Of a DNA stretch of 64,000 nt, positions 8,619 to 17,845 are shown in pieces. Position 1 is the stretch's first letter. Each line of letters opens with the position of its first letter. The position numbers were made by a program, and so were the translations under genes. Origin of the DNA: Armatimonadota bacterium (lineage in GTDB: Bacteria; Armatimonadota; HRBIN16); assembly GCA_026003175.1 (NCBI GenBank), contig BPGT01000003.1, positions 310,001 to 374,000 of the forward strand, in the 5' to 3' direction. The notes below the pieces were generated by a model, which searched no databases, was not told the origin of the DNA, and saw only the letters and a list, made by a program, of their open reading frames with translations.

Positions 8619-8741
8619 CGTTTCCCTGTGTGTGGCGGGGAAGGCGTCTTTACAGTGAAGTGTTACATAACAAACAGGCGTTCTGCACGATTGCTATAAC
8701 ACTGCAAGAAACAACAGACAAACATGAGGGAGGTTCCAATC

Positions 8742-9533
8742 ATGAAGCGCAACGGTTTTACGCTCATCGAACTGCTAGTCGTGATAGCGATTATCGCTAT
8801 CCTAGCGGCGATTCTGTTCCCGGTGTTCGCCCAGGCACGGGAGAAGGCGCGCATGACCGGCTGCCTTTCCAACACGAAGCAGATAGGTCTCGCACACAGC
8901 ATGTACATTCAGGACTACGATGAGACCTTTGTGTGGAACCCCTGGCCCGGCGGACCCGGCGGCGCACCCTGGTGCGGCAACCCCGACCAGCCTACCCTGA
9001 TATGGACGGGAGCGCTGATGCCGTACATCAAGAACAAGGGGCTGTTCCAGTGCCCGAGCATCAGCGCGGGTACTACTGAAAGCGCATGTCCCTGGTGCCC
9101 ACTGGCGGGTAACTGTCGGTATTACATGGCGAACTACGTTGAGGCGAACGGGCTGTTGCCGGACTACTGTATTACCTACGGTTTCAACGAGTACATCATT
9201 GGCAACCAGTGTTCGCCTCGCACGCTTGGGGCAATCGGCTCGCCGGCGTCGGTCGCTATCTTCGCCGATGCCATCGCCATGATGTGGGCGTCGTTCTACG
9301 GCATCACCGTCAACGGCGAAGGTCCCTTCTGGTGCGTTTCCGACCCCACCAGCGGCTGGTTGTACGGGCGTCCGGTGCACCATGTTACCGGTCCAGCCGC
9401 GAGACCGGTAGGAGCGATTAACTTCGTGTACGCTGACGGTCACGCCAAATCCGACAGAAACTTCTGGGCGGACGACTCCTACCCGGTGTACTGTCGTGGC
9501 GGTTATCGCGGCGCGCTGCTCTGGAAAGACTGA
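8742..9533 (+). CDS. DUF1559 prepilin-like protein 1
   Basis: A 263-residue protein with a type IV pilin-like leader, MKRNG followed by [20 protein letters not shown]; prepilin peptidase would cleave after the Gly and methylate the Phe. [12 protein letters not shown] follows, a segment I associate with Armatimonadota DUF1559 proteins. The C-terminus has the processing-associated DG motif ([12 protein letters not shown]), with a Pro where the H-X9-DG His is usual. ATG 8742 is set by GGGAGG 8 bases upstream. Such proteins are multiplied in Planctomycetes and Armatimonadota, and their exact function (pseudopilin or surface protein) is unknown. Cys, Trp and Tyr are abundant in the body. Confidence 0.9.
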   Translation: MKRNGFTLIELLVVIAIIAILAAILFPVFAQAREKARMTGCLSNTKQIGLAHSMYIQDYDETFVWNPWPGGPGGAPWCGNPDQPTLIWTGALMPYIKNKGLFQCPSISAGTTESACPWCPLAGNCRYYMANYVEANGLLPDYCITYGFNEYIIGNQCSPRTLGAIGSPASVAIFADAIAMMWASFYGITVNGEGPFWCVSDPTSGWLYGRPVHHVTGPAARPVGAINFVYADGHAKSDRNFWADDSYPVYCRGGYRGALLWKD

Positions 9534-9623
9534 GAAAGCAAGACACGCAGAGGGCGAGTCTCCCACTCGATCTATTTGCACAAAAAGATTTTTTCGGCTT
9601 ACCGGGAGGTTCGCCCTCCAGCT
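9534..9623. other. short intergenic stretch before MITE copy 2
   Basis: No gene. It contains GGGAGGTTCGCCCTCCAGCT (9604-9623), related to the CTCGCCCTCCAG repeats at 21303, 49278 and 49371. Its last nine bases (CCTCCAGCT) are the left target duplication of MITE copy 2. Confidence 0.5.
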
Positions 9624-9809
9624 GAGGGTGTTCGAGAATTGTTGAGAAGTTGGTTGTAGCGCAAGGAGAGAGGCGTTCTTGCTATCCCTGCCTTACCTCG
9701 CCCCCGTCCCCTCTCCTACGAGGAGAGGGGCGTTCCCCCTTCCCTTGCAGGGAAGGGGGCAAGGGGGTTAGGTTATCTATCCATTCAACCAGCAATTTCG
9801 AACACCCTC
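9624..9809 (-). repeat. 186-bp MITE-like element, copy 2 (inverted)
   Basis: Same element as at 7272 but inverted, with one visible base difference in the outer stem. Flanked by a perfect 9-bp duplication CCTCCAGCT (9615-9623 and 9810-9818). The right flank runs directly into TTGACA of the PEP-CTERM gene promoter. Confidence 0.9.
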
Positions 9810-9817
9810 CCTCCAGC

Positions 9818-9846
9818 TTGACAATTTCTGCAAACAGAGCGATAAT
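9818..9846 (+). promoter_or_regulatory. sigma70-type promoter for the PEP-CTERM gene
   Basis: TTGACA (9818-9823), 17-base spacer, GATAAT (9841-9846). The -35 box overlaps the last base of the MITE target duplication. Confidence 0.75.
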
Positions 9847-9857
9847 GGACTCCGTAA

Positions 9858-9871
9858 GGAATACGTATTCC
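9858..9871. promoter_or_regulatory. 14-bp perfect palindrome, candidate operator
   Basis: GGAATACGTATTCC lies 11 bases after the -10 box, near +6 of the predicted transcript and about 30 bases before the start codon. Size and place fit a binding site for a dimeric repressor. The cognate regulator is unknown. Confidence 0.5.
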
Positions 9872-9901
9872 GAAACATGACTCGAAAGGAGGGTTCGTCA
9901 C

Positions 9902-10816
9902 ATGACACGCTTTGCCTGTGTTGCCGTAACCGTTGCGGCAAGCTTCTTGTTCGTCACCGCTACCTTCGCCCAGCCGGTCATTGATGGCTCCTGGGACCCC
10001 GTCTACCAGGTACTTGCCGTGCAGAACACCCAGACCGGCTTCGGCGACAGCAACCTCGGACAGGTGGACTACGCCAACGGCTCCGAACTGGACGTTGCCT
10101 ATGGAACTTACCACAGTGGCTGGCTCTATCTGCTGCTGGCGGGCAATCTGGAGTCCAACTTCAACAAACTGGAAATCTTCTTCGACACCCGCCCCGGCGG
10201 GCAGAACCGATTGCGCGGAGACAACCCCGACGTGGACTTCAACGGGCTCAACCGCATGGGCGATGACGGCAGCGGCAACGGCTTGACCTTTGATCCCGAC
10301 TTTGAGGCAGACTTCTGGGTTGGGGTGACTGGGGGCGGTTCGCCGTATCGGCTGTATGCGAACTATGCGGAGTTAGGCAGTCCGGGTTTGGGGTTGTATC
10401 TGGGCAACACGGGCGCGGCAAGCGACGGGGCGCTGGTGGATGGGAGCAACCCGTTTGGCATCCGTGTGACGATTAACAACAGCAACGCAGGAGGAGTCAC
10501 CGCAGGCACAGGTGCTGGCAATGGAGCGGACGTGATGACGGGTGTGGAGCTGGCGATACCGCTGAGCGCTCTGGGCAACCCGACCACCCCGTACATTAAG
10601 GTCTCCGCCTTTATCAACGGCGTAGGACACGACTACCTGTCCAATCAGGTGCTGGCTGGGATAGGTGGTGGAGGCAATTTAGGTGAGCCGCGTCAGGTAA
10701 ACTTCGGCAACATCCCCGGCAACCAGTACTTCCTTGCACCTGTGCCCGAGCCTTCCAGCCTCAGCGTGTTGCTGCTGGGTCTGGGCGCATGGGCGATACG
10801 CAGACGAAGAGGGTAA
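9902..10816 (+). CDS. secreted PEP-CTERM-type surface protein
   Basis: A 304-residue exported protein. It has an N-terminal signal peptide (MTRFACVAVTVAASFLFVTATFA, cut after AFA), a Gly/Asn/Asp-rich body that looks like a beta-sandwich (VIDGSWDPVYQVLAVQNTQT at its start, DVAYGTYHSGWLYLLLAG), and a C-terminal sorting signal: VPEPSSL, a short hydrophobic helix and RRRRG. The PEP-CTERM tail is normally processed by exosortase/archaeosortase-type enzymes and linked to extracellular polysaccharide. ATG 9902 follows GGAGGG by 8 bases. A strong promoter and palindromic operator precede it. Function of the body is unknown. Confidence 0.85.
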   Translation: MTRFACVAVTVAASFLFVTATFAQPVIDGSWDPVYQVLAVQNTQTGFGDSNLGQVDYANGSELDVAYGTYHSGWLYLLLAGNLESNFNKLEIFFDTRPGGQNRLRGDNPDVDFNGLNRMGDDGSGNGLTFDPDFEADFWVGVTGGGSPYRLYANYAELGSPGLGLYLGNTGAASDGALVDGSNPFGIRVTINNSNAGGVTAGTGAGNGADVMTGVELAIPLSALGNPTTPYIKVSAFINGVGHDYLSNQVLAGIGGGGNLGEPRQVNFGNIPGNQYFLAPVPEPSSLSVLLLGLGAWAIRRRRG

Positions 10817-10836
10817 GTGCTTTTCCCACACCCGTA

Positions 10837-10864
10837 GCCCCCTCCCGAAGCTTCGGGAGGGGGC
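10837..10864 (+). terminator. 28-bp perfect palindrome, terminator-like
   Basis: GCCCCCTCCCGAAG and its exact complement are joined without a spacer, 20 bases after the PEP-CTERM stop. The hairpin is very strong but there is no U-tract, so it may act as a pause/stability element or non-canonical terminator. Confidence 0.55.
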
Positions 10865-10875
10865 ACCTCAAACGC

Positions 10876-10905
10876 TTGACAGGTTTATCGCAGCTAATGT
10901 ATAAT
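10876..10905 (+). promoter_or_regulatory. sigma70-type promoter for DUF1559 gene 2
   Basis: TTGACA (10876-10881), 18-base spacer, perfect TATAAT (10900-10905). About 60 bases before the start codon. Confidence 0.75.
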
Positions 10906-10966
10906 TAATGCAAAGTTATGCCCTTAACCTGTGGGCAAAAATCACCATAGGGAGGTGTGCACAGTC

Positions 10967-11902
10967 ATGAAGCGCGGCTTTACGCTGATTGAGCTGCTGG
11001 TGGTCATCGCGATTATCGCGATACTGGCAGCCATCCTCTTCCCTGTGTTCGCTCAGGCGCGTGAGAAAGCGCGGCAGGCGTCCTGCCTGAGCAACCTCAA
11101 ACAGATAGGCACGGGCGTGATGATGTACGTGCAGGACTACGACGAGACTTTCCCGTACAACAGGTTTGTTGGTAATGGGGGCGCAACGTGGTCTAACTGG
11201 AAGTACGGGATCTTCCCGTATGTAAAGAACCTTCAGGTGTATGAATGCCCCAACGCGAAGGCGCAAATCTCCCGAATGCTTGGCGACAACGTGAACGCCT
11301 GGAGAGGTTCGCCGATGGATGAGACCTGGGCTCACTGCCACCCCAGTTCGCCATGGCTGCGTAACGACCCGCTGTGCGATATCCCGCGCAGCCAGAACCT
11401 GTGGTTCCCTCGCGGCTACACAGTCAACGGTGCAGTGTTCAACCTGGCAGCCTACCAGTCTGGCTATGCAGATACTCCCAGGAAACTGGCGGACATCGAT
11501 GTGCCCGCTGAGACCATCTGGCTGCAAGACGGTAAGAACTACGAGCCTGATACCGGTCCCTGGGCGTTGGTTCGCTGCTGGTGTAATCCGCCTGGTGACC
11601 CGTTCGGTGGCGATGTGCCTGCGGCAGGGTCGCCTTGTCTGGATGGCAAGGTGCGCCAGTATGGCTGGCTGGTCAACCATCTGAAAGGCGTGCACTTCGT
11701 GTTTGCAGATGGGCACGTGAAGTGGACGCGGGTGCAGGGTGCAATTTCTAATAACCTGTGGAAGTGGACCTGCTTCCGGCGCCCGGGCGAGCGCACGTTC
11801 CCTTACGACGGCTACGATAACAACGTGTACAACTGCAGGCAGCCCGATCCGGATACCTGCCGCAACGTTGCACAGTTACTGGTGGCCGGCGAGTACAGGT
11901 AG
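10967..11902 (+). CDS. DUF1559 prepilin-like protein 2
   Basis: A 311-residue paralogue of the protein at 8742. It has the leader MKRG then [20 protein letters not shown], the [12 protein letters not shown] segment, and [20 protein letters not shown]. The C-terminal H-X9-DG motif is intact in [17 protein letters not shown]. Cysteine-rich loops (for example [10 protein letters not shown]) suggest disulphides in an extracytoplasmic protein. ATG 10967 is chosen over the upstream in-frame GTG-like codon because GGGAGGTG stands about 10 bases before it. It has its own promoter and a classic terminator, so it is a monocistronic unit. Confidence 0.9.
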   Translation: MKRGFTLIELLVVIAIIAILAAILFPVFAQAREKARQASCLSNLKQIGTGVMMYVQDYDETFPYNRFVGNGGATWSNWKYGIFPYVKNLQVYECPNAKAQISRMLGDNVNAWRGSPMDETWAHCHPSSPWLRNDPLCDIPRSQNLWFPRGYTVNGAVFNLAAYQSGYADTPRKLADIDVPAETIWLQDGKNYEPDTGPWALVRCWCNPPGDPFGGDVPAAGSPCLDGKVRQYGWLVNHLKGVHFVFADGHVKWTRVQGAISNNLWKWTCFRRPGERTFPYDGYDNNVYNCRQPDPDTCRNVAQLLVAGEYR

Positions 11903-11919
11903 TGCTCAACATATCCACG

Positions 11920-11953
11920 CCCCTCTCCCGGCGCCGCGGGAGAGGGGTTTTTT
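11920..11953 (+). terminator. rho-independent terminator after DUF1559 gene 2
   Basis: 11-bp G/C stem CCCCTCTCCCG / CGGGAGAGGGG (11920-11930, 11937-11947) with a 6-base loop, followed by six T (11948-11953). Confidence 0.9.
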
Positions 11954-11954
11954 G

Positions 11955-14804
11955 CTACTCTCGCTTACGTGCCCGCTTCTTGGCATCCAGTAACCTGCCG
12001 ATTTGCTCGCTGGAGGTGGACGGCTGAGGTGAGGCAGGGTGAGAAGCGGTAGTTTCAACAGCAGCGACCTCTTCCGCAGGAGACGAAGATGCGGTCGTGG
12101 TGGGAGGGGCGTATCTCTCGCGCAATCGCTCTTTGCGCTGCAGGAGCCTTGATGTTGCGGAAGCGTGGGCGGGTGTCTCGCGTCTCAAGTGGAAACGCGC
12201 TAACGCACGTGCCCATACTTGCTGCCACTCAGGCAACACCTCCGCCTGCCACACGATGCGCCTCAGCGCAACGTCCACCGGCAGCAGCAACAACGCCACA
12301 AATAGCAGGGGGATGCTCGCTTCCGAGGGCACGCGCACCGGAGCGCGTTGAGCACCGAAAATATCCTGCGGCGACGGCCGTTGTCTGCCTCCGGTGAGGC
12401 GCGCTATCTGTTCCAGTAAGGCGGTGTTGCTCTTCAGGTCGCGATATTCGGGCGAATAGGCAACGGTATCGGTTCCGGTGCTGACTGCTATGGTGCCGTT
12501 GGGCAGGCGATACTGTACGGCAACTACGTATGTTCCGTAACCGCGTGCATCGAAGGCGGCTTCGTAGCGAGTGGCGCCCGTTTGCGATAGCACCAGCGGA
12601 ATCGCCTGGCCGGTCGGGGCAATCAGTTTGGCGGTCAGCGAGCGCAGGTTTGCGTTCTCGCTGGCAGGTTGTTGCAGAAGGTCCACGCTCACGTATCCCT
12701 TCCCACCCGAGATGTTCACCGTTGTGCGCACATCGTCGGCTGGCAGGCTACGCAGGATGGTGCGCATGGTACGCGCGGCGAAGGCGGGGAAGTCCGCCCA
12801 TCTGACCCATTGCGCACACCATTTCGCGCGCCCATCCGAAGTGAACACCATACTGCGCCCGACGCCATACTGCCACACCGCAAAGACAGGGTCGTCCTTG
12901 TGCGAGAGCAAACCGATCTGCGCTCCCGGCTTGGCAGTGGTGGTGTTGTAGCCGAGTAACGGTGGTGAACTCTCCCAGTTCAAGCCCGACACGATTTCGT
13001 TGCCGGTGTAGCGTACATAGAACGGCTCCTCGATATATTGCGCTTTGCTGGCAATCATCGCCTCTTTGGTGAAGATTTGGGGCAGGTTCGCCATGCGGTC
13101 GGTGTAGTAGTAGCGTCCGCCGCCCGCCTTCGCCAGCTGCTGCAGGAAAGCCTCATCCTTACCGTGACCGAAACAGACAACGGTAACGGTGATGCCTGCC
13201 TGACGCAGTTTGGCTGCAAGCGGAATCGCTCCTTCCTGATCGTCGCAGTCGTCGCCGTCCGCAAGCACAATCATGTGCTTCAGTTTGGCTCGGCTGACCT
13301 GCATCAGCTTCGCCCCCGCCTCCATGCCGGGGCGCACATAGATACCACCCCCACCTGGTTGGAAGGCAGCGATAGCACGCAGAATCTGCTCTTTCTTCTC
13401 GCCCACCCGCCACATCGGCACCACTGCGCGGCAGTCGGAACCGGCAGCGATAACGCCTACCTCGTCCTGTGCGGTCAGGAAGCGCACCACTGTGGCTGCG
13501 GCGCGGTTCGCCAGCTCCATCTTGGTAGTTCCGCCTTCCGGCATTGCCATACTGCCCGAATCGTCTATTACCAATACAATGCCCACACTGGGAAAAGAGT
13601 GGTACTTGCGCACGTCCATCGACACAGGCAGAGCCTCTTCTACAGGCGTTTCAAAGTAGCCTCCCGCGCCGAAGCTGTCTTCACCGCCTACCATACCCAG
13701 CCCGATGCCCAACTCGCGCGTGGCGGTCTGCAGGGCGCGCATAGTTGGGATGCCCAGTTCATAGGCGGGCACGTTGTGTAGAATCACTGCGTCGTACGCC
13801 TGCAGTTGCGCCGGTTGTGTCTTCATTCCCTGCGGATCGACCACCTCTACACGGATCCGTTGTGACTGTGCGGCGATGGACAGCGGGGTGGGGTTTCCGC
13901 TGTCGGTAACATACAGCACGCGCGGCGTGCCCTGCACACGTACGTAGCCCGCACCGCGATTGTTCTGGGGATAGGTATCTACCGGAGCCATCATCGACAC
14001 CTGGTAGCGATACTGACCCGCGCTGTCCTCGCGGTGCGTCAAGCGCACTAGGTTCTTGCCGCGCTTTAGCGCTACCGTCTGCGTCTTCACAGGCTGTCCG
14101 TCCCGCAGCAGGGTCAGCTCTGCCGATTGCTCGTGGGTGGATTGTATCCACACGCGCATGTCGAACGGCTCGCCCTCTTTGACCAGCGTGGGCACTTGCA
14201 CTCGCTCTACCAGCGCCTCAGTGTGCACCTCACGCGGGAAGGGAACCACATGCACCTTTACCCCGCGGCTGGCAGCTTGCAACGCCTGTGCCGCGGTGTC
14301 GCCTGTGTTCGCGTTGCCGTCGGAGAAGAGTACTATCTGCTTACCCGCGTTTTCGGGGAAGGCAGCAAGAGCAAGACTGATAGCGCGTCCGATATCGGTC
14401 ATTTCGGGGGAACTGCTGGCGGGTACGCGGCTCAGGTCGGGGCGTGCGCTCAGCGAGGTCACCACCTGTGGGTCACTGCCGAAGACGATGACGCCTGCCA
14501 TGTCGTCCTCGCGCATGTGGCGCACGGCTTCGCGAATGAATCGCAGGGAGGTCTCCCGCTGCTGCGGTTCCACACTTGCGCTACCGTCTACCACGAAGAA
14601 CACCGCCTGAGCGGTGGTGGTGCGCACCCAGCGGATTCCCGCCAGCGCGAGGATGATAAGGGTCACCAGCAACAGGCGCAATCCCAGCGATGCCTGCTTC
14701 TGCCAGTGGGGCAGAGCTGCCAGGCTATGTCGATGCACCCACCAAAAGGCGGGCAACACCGCCAGCAAGAGCAACATCCACGGGTGTGCGAACTCTACAG
14801 GCAT
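11955..14804 (-). CDS. membrane protein with two VWA domains and a GATase1-like domain
   Basis: A 949-residue BatA-like membrane protein. Two N-terminal TM segments (residues about 8-22 and 42-58) precede a first VWA domain with the MIDAS motif DGSAS (73-77). A beta-sandwich and a class-I glutamine-amidotransferase-like segment (YDAVILHNVPAYE, LGMVGGEDSFGAGGYF) lead to a second VWA domain with DDSGSM near residue 415. Another TM segment (PLLFVALLLLPVDVAL) is near 840, with a Pro/Ser/Thr-rich tail. The amidotransferase-like part lacks an obvious catalytic Cys, so it is probably structural. Such proteins scaffold complexes at the membrane with the large domains outside. It lies 6 bases after the O-antigen-ligase gene. 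Confidence 0.85.
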   Translation of the reverse strand: MPVEFAHPWMLLLLAVLPAFWWVHRHSLAALPHWQKQASLGLRLLLVTLIILALAGIRWVRTTTAQAVFFVVDGSASVEPQQRETSLRFIREAVRHMREDDMAGVIVFGSDPQVVTSLSARPDLSRVPASSSPEMTDIGRAISLALAAFPENAGKQIVLFSDGNANTGDTAAQALQAASRGVKVHVVPFPREVHTEALVERVQVPTLVKEGEPFDMRVWIQSTHEQSAELTLLRDGQPVKTQTVALKRGKNLVRLTHREDSAGQYRYQVSMMAPVDTYPQNNRGAGYVRVQGTPRVLYVTDSGNPTPLSIAAQSQRIRVEVVDPQGMKTQPAQLQAYDAVILHNVPAYELGIPTMRALQTATRELGIGLGMVGGEDSFGAGGYFETPVEEALPVSMDVRKYHSFPSVGIVLVIDDSGSMAMPEGGTTKMELANRAAATVVRFLTAQDEVGVIAAGSDCRAVVPMWRVGEKKEQILRAIAAFQPGGGGIYVRPGMEAGAKLMQVSRAKLKHMIVLADGDDCDDQEGAIPLAAKLRQAGITVTVVCFGHGKDEAFLQQLAKAGGGRYYYTDRMANLPQIFTKEAMIASKAQYIEEPFYVRYTGNEIVSGLNWESSPPLLGYNTTTAKPGAQIGLLSHKDDPVFAVWQYGVGRSMVFTSDGRAKWCAQWVRWADFPAFAARTMRTILRSLPADDVRTTVNISGGKGYVSVDLLQQPASENANLRSLTAKLIAPTGQAIPLVLSQTGATRYEAAFDARGYGTYVVAVQYRLPNGTIAVSTGTDTVAYSPEYRDLKSNTALLEQIARLTGGRQRPSPQDIFGAQRAPVRVPSEASIPLLFVALLLLPVDVALRRIVWQAEVLPEWQQVWARALARFHLRRETPAHASATSRLLQRKERLRERYAPPTTTASSSPAEEVAAVETTASHPASPQPSTSSEQIGRLLDAKKRARKRE

Positions 14805-14810
14805 ATCCGC

Positions 14811-16949
14811 TCACCGCAGGGCGCGTTCACATTCCTGACGCAGTTCTTCCAGCGCACGCTGGCGCTCGGGACTGAGGGACGTCGCCTGTGCCATCGGGTT
14901 GTTCTGGCGTGCGGAGCGGTCTGCATCTAAAATCTGCAGGGCGCGAGCGTAACGTTCGTGCACCTCAGCCTGCGACTTACCCTGTGACCGCGCGATTCGT
15001 GCTAACCCCGCGTAGGCGAAGGCGTAATCCACTTCGGGCAGCTCGGGGACTGCACGCACCCGGTTATACACGCTTTTTTCTATCTCCAGCATTCGCCGAT
15101 ACACCGCCTCCGCCTCTTGTAGTTTACCCTGTTGCTCCAGCGTTTTGCCCAGTTCTACCATCACGCGCAGGGCGTGTGGGTCCAGATCCAGCGCGTGACG
15201 ATAAGCGTCGACGGCTCTGGCATGGTCGCCCAGCACATCCCGATACAGATTACCCAGATGGTACCACGTTTTGGAGTATGGGGTCAGTTCCACCGAACGA
15301 CGCAGTGCCTTTTCGGCTTGCTCGGCACGCGAGAGATCGCCCGCGCGTGCCATGCCCAAATAAAGCGTACCCAGAGCCAGGTAGTGGTCGCCGTTAAAGG
15401 GTTCCCAGCGCAGGGCGTGCTGGTAGCCTTCTTCATCTGGGATGCCCTGTGACAGGTTCCAGTTTGCGCTGTTCGCGCTGAGCGCGCCACCCATGCGCAG
15501 AGTCAACACACTCATGGCGATAACCAGCAGGGTGGTGTGGGCGAGATAGAGATGATGGAGAGATGTTGCCTTCCTTCCGTGCCCCTCTTCCAGAGGGAGA
15601 GGGGTGAGCGAAAGCATCAACCCCACGATTGCCCAGAAGGTAAGCAGACAGGCGAAGATAGACCAGTCGGAGTCCATCAGGTTACGCGCCAGTCCTGAGG
15701 CAATCGCTCCCGCCAAGCCTGCACGAAGCAGTGGACTAAATCCCGCACCATGAGCCTCATTTGTGGTGCGCACTTCAGTGCGCAAAGCACCCCACGCTAG
15801 CACACCTAACGTACTCAGCAGCAATACCAGAGCGGGCAACCCCGCTTCCGCTGCCATCTGCAGGTACGAGTTATGCGCTAGTCGGGTGAACCCCACGAGA
15901 GCGTAGCGCGGGTAGGCTATCTCGTACGTACCCAGCCCCGTGCCCAGCAGGGGGTGAGCCTGTACCATGCGCAAGGTGCCCCGCCACGTCCATACGCGAA
16001 ACCCCCCTGAGTGTTCGCCTTCCTGTACCGTTGGTATCGCCACGCGCGCGGTAAGCGAGCGAGCGGTGAAGAACGCCGTAGCCAGCACCATCAGGCATAC
16101 GATACCGAACAACAGCGCACGCTGGCGATTCCATGAGCGATTGAACGTCATCCACCCCGCCATCACCACCAGCGCGAGGATGGCACTTGCCGTACCAAAG
16201 CGGGAACCCGTAAGCAGGATAGTGGTCATCTGCATCCACGCACCGAACCCCAGCAGCCAGCGCCATTCCCCTCTCCCTCTGGGAGAGGAGTCAGGGGTAA
16301 GGGCTGGACCAGGCAAGAAAGCCATCGCCAGTGCCAGCGTGACAGGCATGGTCAGGCACAGATAGCCCGCCAGGAAGTTGGGGTTGAAGAAGGTGCCGAA
16401 CACGCGCCAGTTGGGCACGATGCGCACGTTCTCCGCGTACTCGCGCATGGCGAAGGCGGAGGCGAGTGTGCCAGCCAGTGCCAGCGCAAAGCTGACCGTC
16501 AAAGCCTGTTCCTCGCGCCTTCGCGAGAAAAGCCACGCGGAGGCAATGGCTACCGCCCACAGGCTCCACGCAACCACCGTCCCCCACCGATACGCTGACA
16601 CCACCACCGACGCCAGCATCCACAACAGCAACAGGGTCGCCAGCACGCGCGCCGAGCGCGGGACAGCGTCATCGCCGACAGGAAGTGTTTTCCATTCCCA
16701 TATCGTGGCGATAAGGGTGAGCAGGGCAATCAGCCAGACAGCAACTGGCAACAGTGTGCCGGTGGTGAACAGGGCGGTCGCCACCCCACGTAAAGACGGC
16801 TCCACCGGCTCGCCGCCCAGCTCCAGTCGACCGGTAGTAAGCGGTGCAAGCACCAGCGCAAGGCTTAACAACCATGTGGAGGGCGTGGTTTGCAATCGCA
16901 AAGGTTGTGGGTATTCAGTTGGTTTCTTGCTCGGATGACCTCTCTTCAT
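14811..16949 (-). CDS. O-antigen ligase/polymerase-like (Wzy_C) membrane protein with TPR tail
   Basis: A 712-residue protein with about a dozen hydrophobic helices in the first 480 residues and a Wzy_C-like periplasmic loop (TVQEGEHSGGFRVWTWRGTL, HPLLGTGLGTYEIAYPRYA). The C-terminal 200 residues are TPR repeats (ALGTLYLGMARAGDLSRAEQ, TWYHLGNLYRDVLGDHARAV, KTLEQQGKLQEAEAVYRRML). Wzy_C proteins polymerise or ligate undecaprenyl-linked polysaccharide at the periplasmic face. Start ATG 16949 overlaps the GT2 stop as ATGA and has GGGAGG just before it. Two short palindromic inserts, LTPDSSPRGRGE and LTPLPLEEGHGR, interrupt loops in frame. Polymerase and ligase cannot be told apart here. Confidence 0.8.
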   Translation of the reverse strand: MKRGHPSKKPTEYPQPLRLQTTPSTWLLSLALVLAPLTTGRLELGGEPVEPSLRGVATALFTTGTLLPVAVWLIALLTLIATIWEWKTLPVGDDAVPRSARVLATLLLLWMLASVVVSAYRWGTVVAWSLWAVAIASAWLFSRRREEQALTVSFALALAGTLASAFAMREYAENVRIVPNWRVFGTFFNPNFLAGYLCLTMPVTLALAMAFLPGPALTPDSSPRGRGEWRWLLGFGAWMQMTTILLTGSRFGTASAILALVVMAGWMTFNRSWNRQRALLFGIVCLMVLATAFFTARSLTARVAIPTVQEGEHSGGFRVWTWRGTLRMVQAHPLLGTGLGTYEIAYPRYALVGFTRLAHNSYLQMAAEAGLPALVLLLSTLGVLAWGALRTEVRTTNEAHGAGFSPLLRAGLAGAIASGLARNLMDSDWSIFACLLTFWAIVGLMLSLTPLPLEEGHGRKATSLHHLYLAHTTLLVIAMSVLTLRMGGALSANSANWNLSQGIPDEEGYQHALRWEPFNGDHYLALGTLYLGMARAGDLSRAEQAEKALRRSVELTPYSKTWYHLGNLYRDVLGDHARAVDAYRHALDLDPHALRVMVELGKTLEQQGKLQEAEAVYRRMLEIEKSVYNRVRAVPELPEVDYAFAYAGLARIARSQGKSQAEVHERYARALQILDADRSARQNNPMAQATSLSPERQRALEELRQECERALR

Positions 16950-17845
16950 TGCCTCCCCAGCATCCTCAGTCGAAGCGCGATGAGGTAGTTGCGGGCTACC
17001 AGCAGATTCGCCCTCAGCCATAGCCCCAGTGGAATCACCAGCCTGCTCCAGAGGGGCATCCGGTGGGCATAATGCTTCTGGAAAAAGAGGCGATGACTGC
17101 GATGAAACTGCCGGATCATGGCGTTCACCGCCTTGTCGCTACTGCGTCCGATGGCGTGAGTGACCACCGCTTTGGGGTGGTATACCACTTTCCAGCCCAT
17201 CTCGTGCGCCCGCCAGCACAGGTCCACGTCCTCGCAATACATGAAGAACCGTTCGTCAAATCCGCCCAGCTGCTGCCACGTTTCGCGCCGCACCATCATC
17301 GCGCAGCCGGACACCCAGTCCACCTCTATCGTGTGCGCATGGTCGAAGTCGGTCATCAGGTAGTCACGCACGAAGCGGTTTTGCGGAAAGAGCCTGCCCA
17401 GAAAGGTGTTGCGGAACAGCCCCGCCTCATAGACGGGGAAGCGTCGGCAAGAGTACTGCAGCGAGCCGTCGGGGTTCAGCACCTTCGGGGCGATGATTCC
17501 CACATCGGGATGCGCGTCGGCGTAGTCCACCAGCGCTTTAAGCGAGCCCGGGTGCGCCTTCGCGTCCGAGTTCAGCAGCATCAGATACCTGCCCTGTGCC
17601 AGCTGCGCGGCGCGGTTGTGTGCCTTGCCGAAGCCCTCGTTCAGGCGGTTTTCAATCAGCTTCACCTCCGGGAACTCGCGCTTGACCATGGCCACGCTGT
17701 CGTCCCAGGAGGCGTTGTCCACCACGATAATCTCCACCTGCACGCCCGGATGATGCGAGGGGTGTAGCGAGAGCAGGCACTCGCGCAGTTCATCGCGCGT
17801 GTTCCAGTTGACCACGATGACGCTCACATCAGGTTGTTCGTTCAC
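16946..17845 (-). CDS. GT2 family glycosyltransferase A
   Basis: A 299-residue GT-A-fold glycosyltransferase of the rhamnosyltransferase-like GT2 group. Motifs are DVSVIVVNWNTRDELRECL at the N-terminus, IIVVDNASWDDS, the nucleotide-sugar/metal site LMLLNSDAKAHPG near residue 95, and WVSGCAMMVRRETWQQLGGF with FMYCEDVDLCWRAHEMGW. The start is GTG 17845, overlapping the previous GT2 gene by 17 bases. It acts in the cytoplasm on a lipid-linked sugar, inferred from the adjacent polymerase/ligase gene. Confidence 0.88.
   Translation of the reverse strand: MNEQPDVSVIVVNWNTRDELRECLLSLHPSHHPGVQVEIIVVDNASWDDSVAMVKREFPEVKLIENRLNEGFGKAHNRAAQLAQGRYLMLLNSDAKAHPGSLKALVDYADAHPDVGIIAPKVLNPDGSLQYSCRRFPVYEAGLFRNTFLGRLFPQNRFVRDYLMTDFDHAHTIEVDWVSGCAMMVRRETWQQLGGFDERFFMYCEDVDLCWRAHEMGWKVVYHPKAVVTHAIGRSSDKAVNAMIRQFHRSHRLFFQKHYAHRMPLWSRLVIPLGLWLRANLLVARNYLIALRLRMLGRQ

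Noticed and set aside
9650-9880. Recurring small ORF starting MVVAQGERRSCYPCL
   Set aside because: The same peptide appears wherever the MITE occurs because the frame happens to be open through it; flanks differ and there is no ribosome-binding site.
13038-13781. Plus-strand open frame of 247 codons
   Set aside because: Antisense shadow of the VWA protein; His/Val-rich low-complexity translation without motifs.
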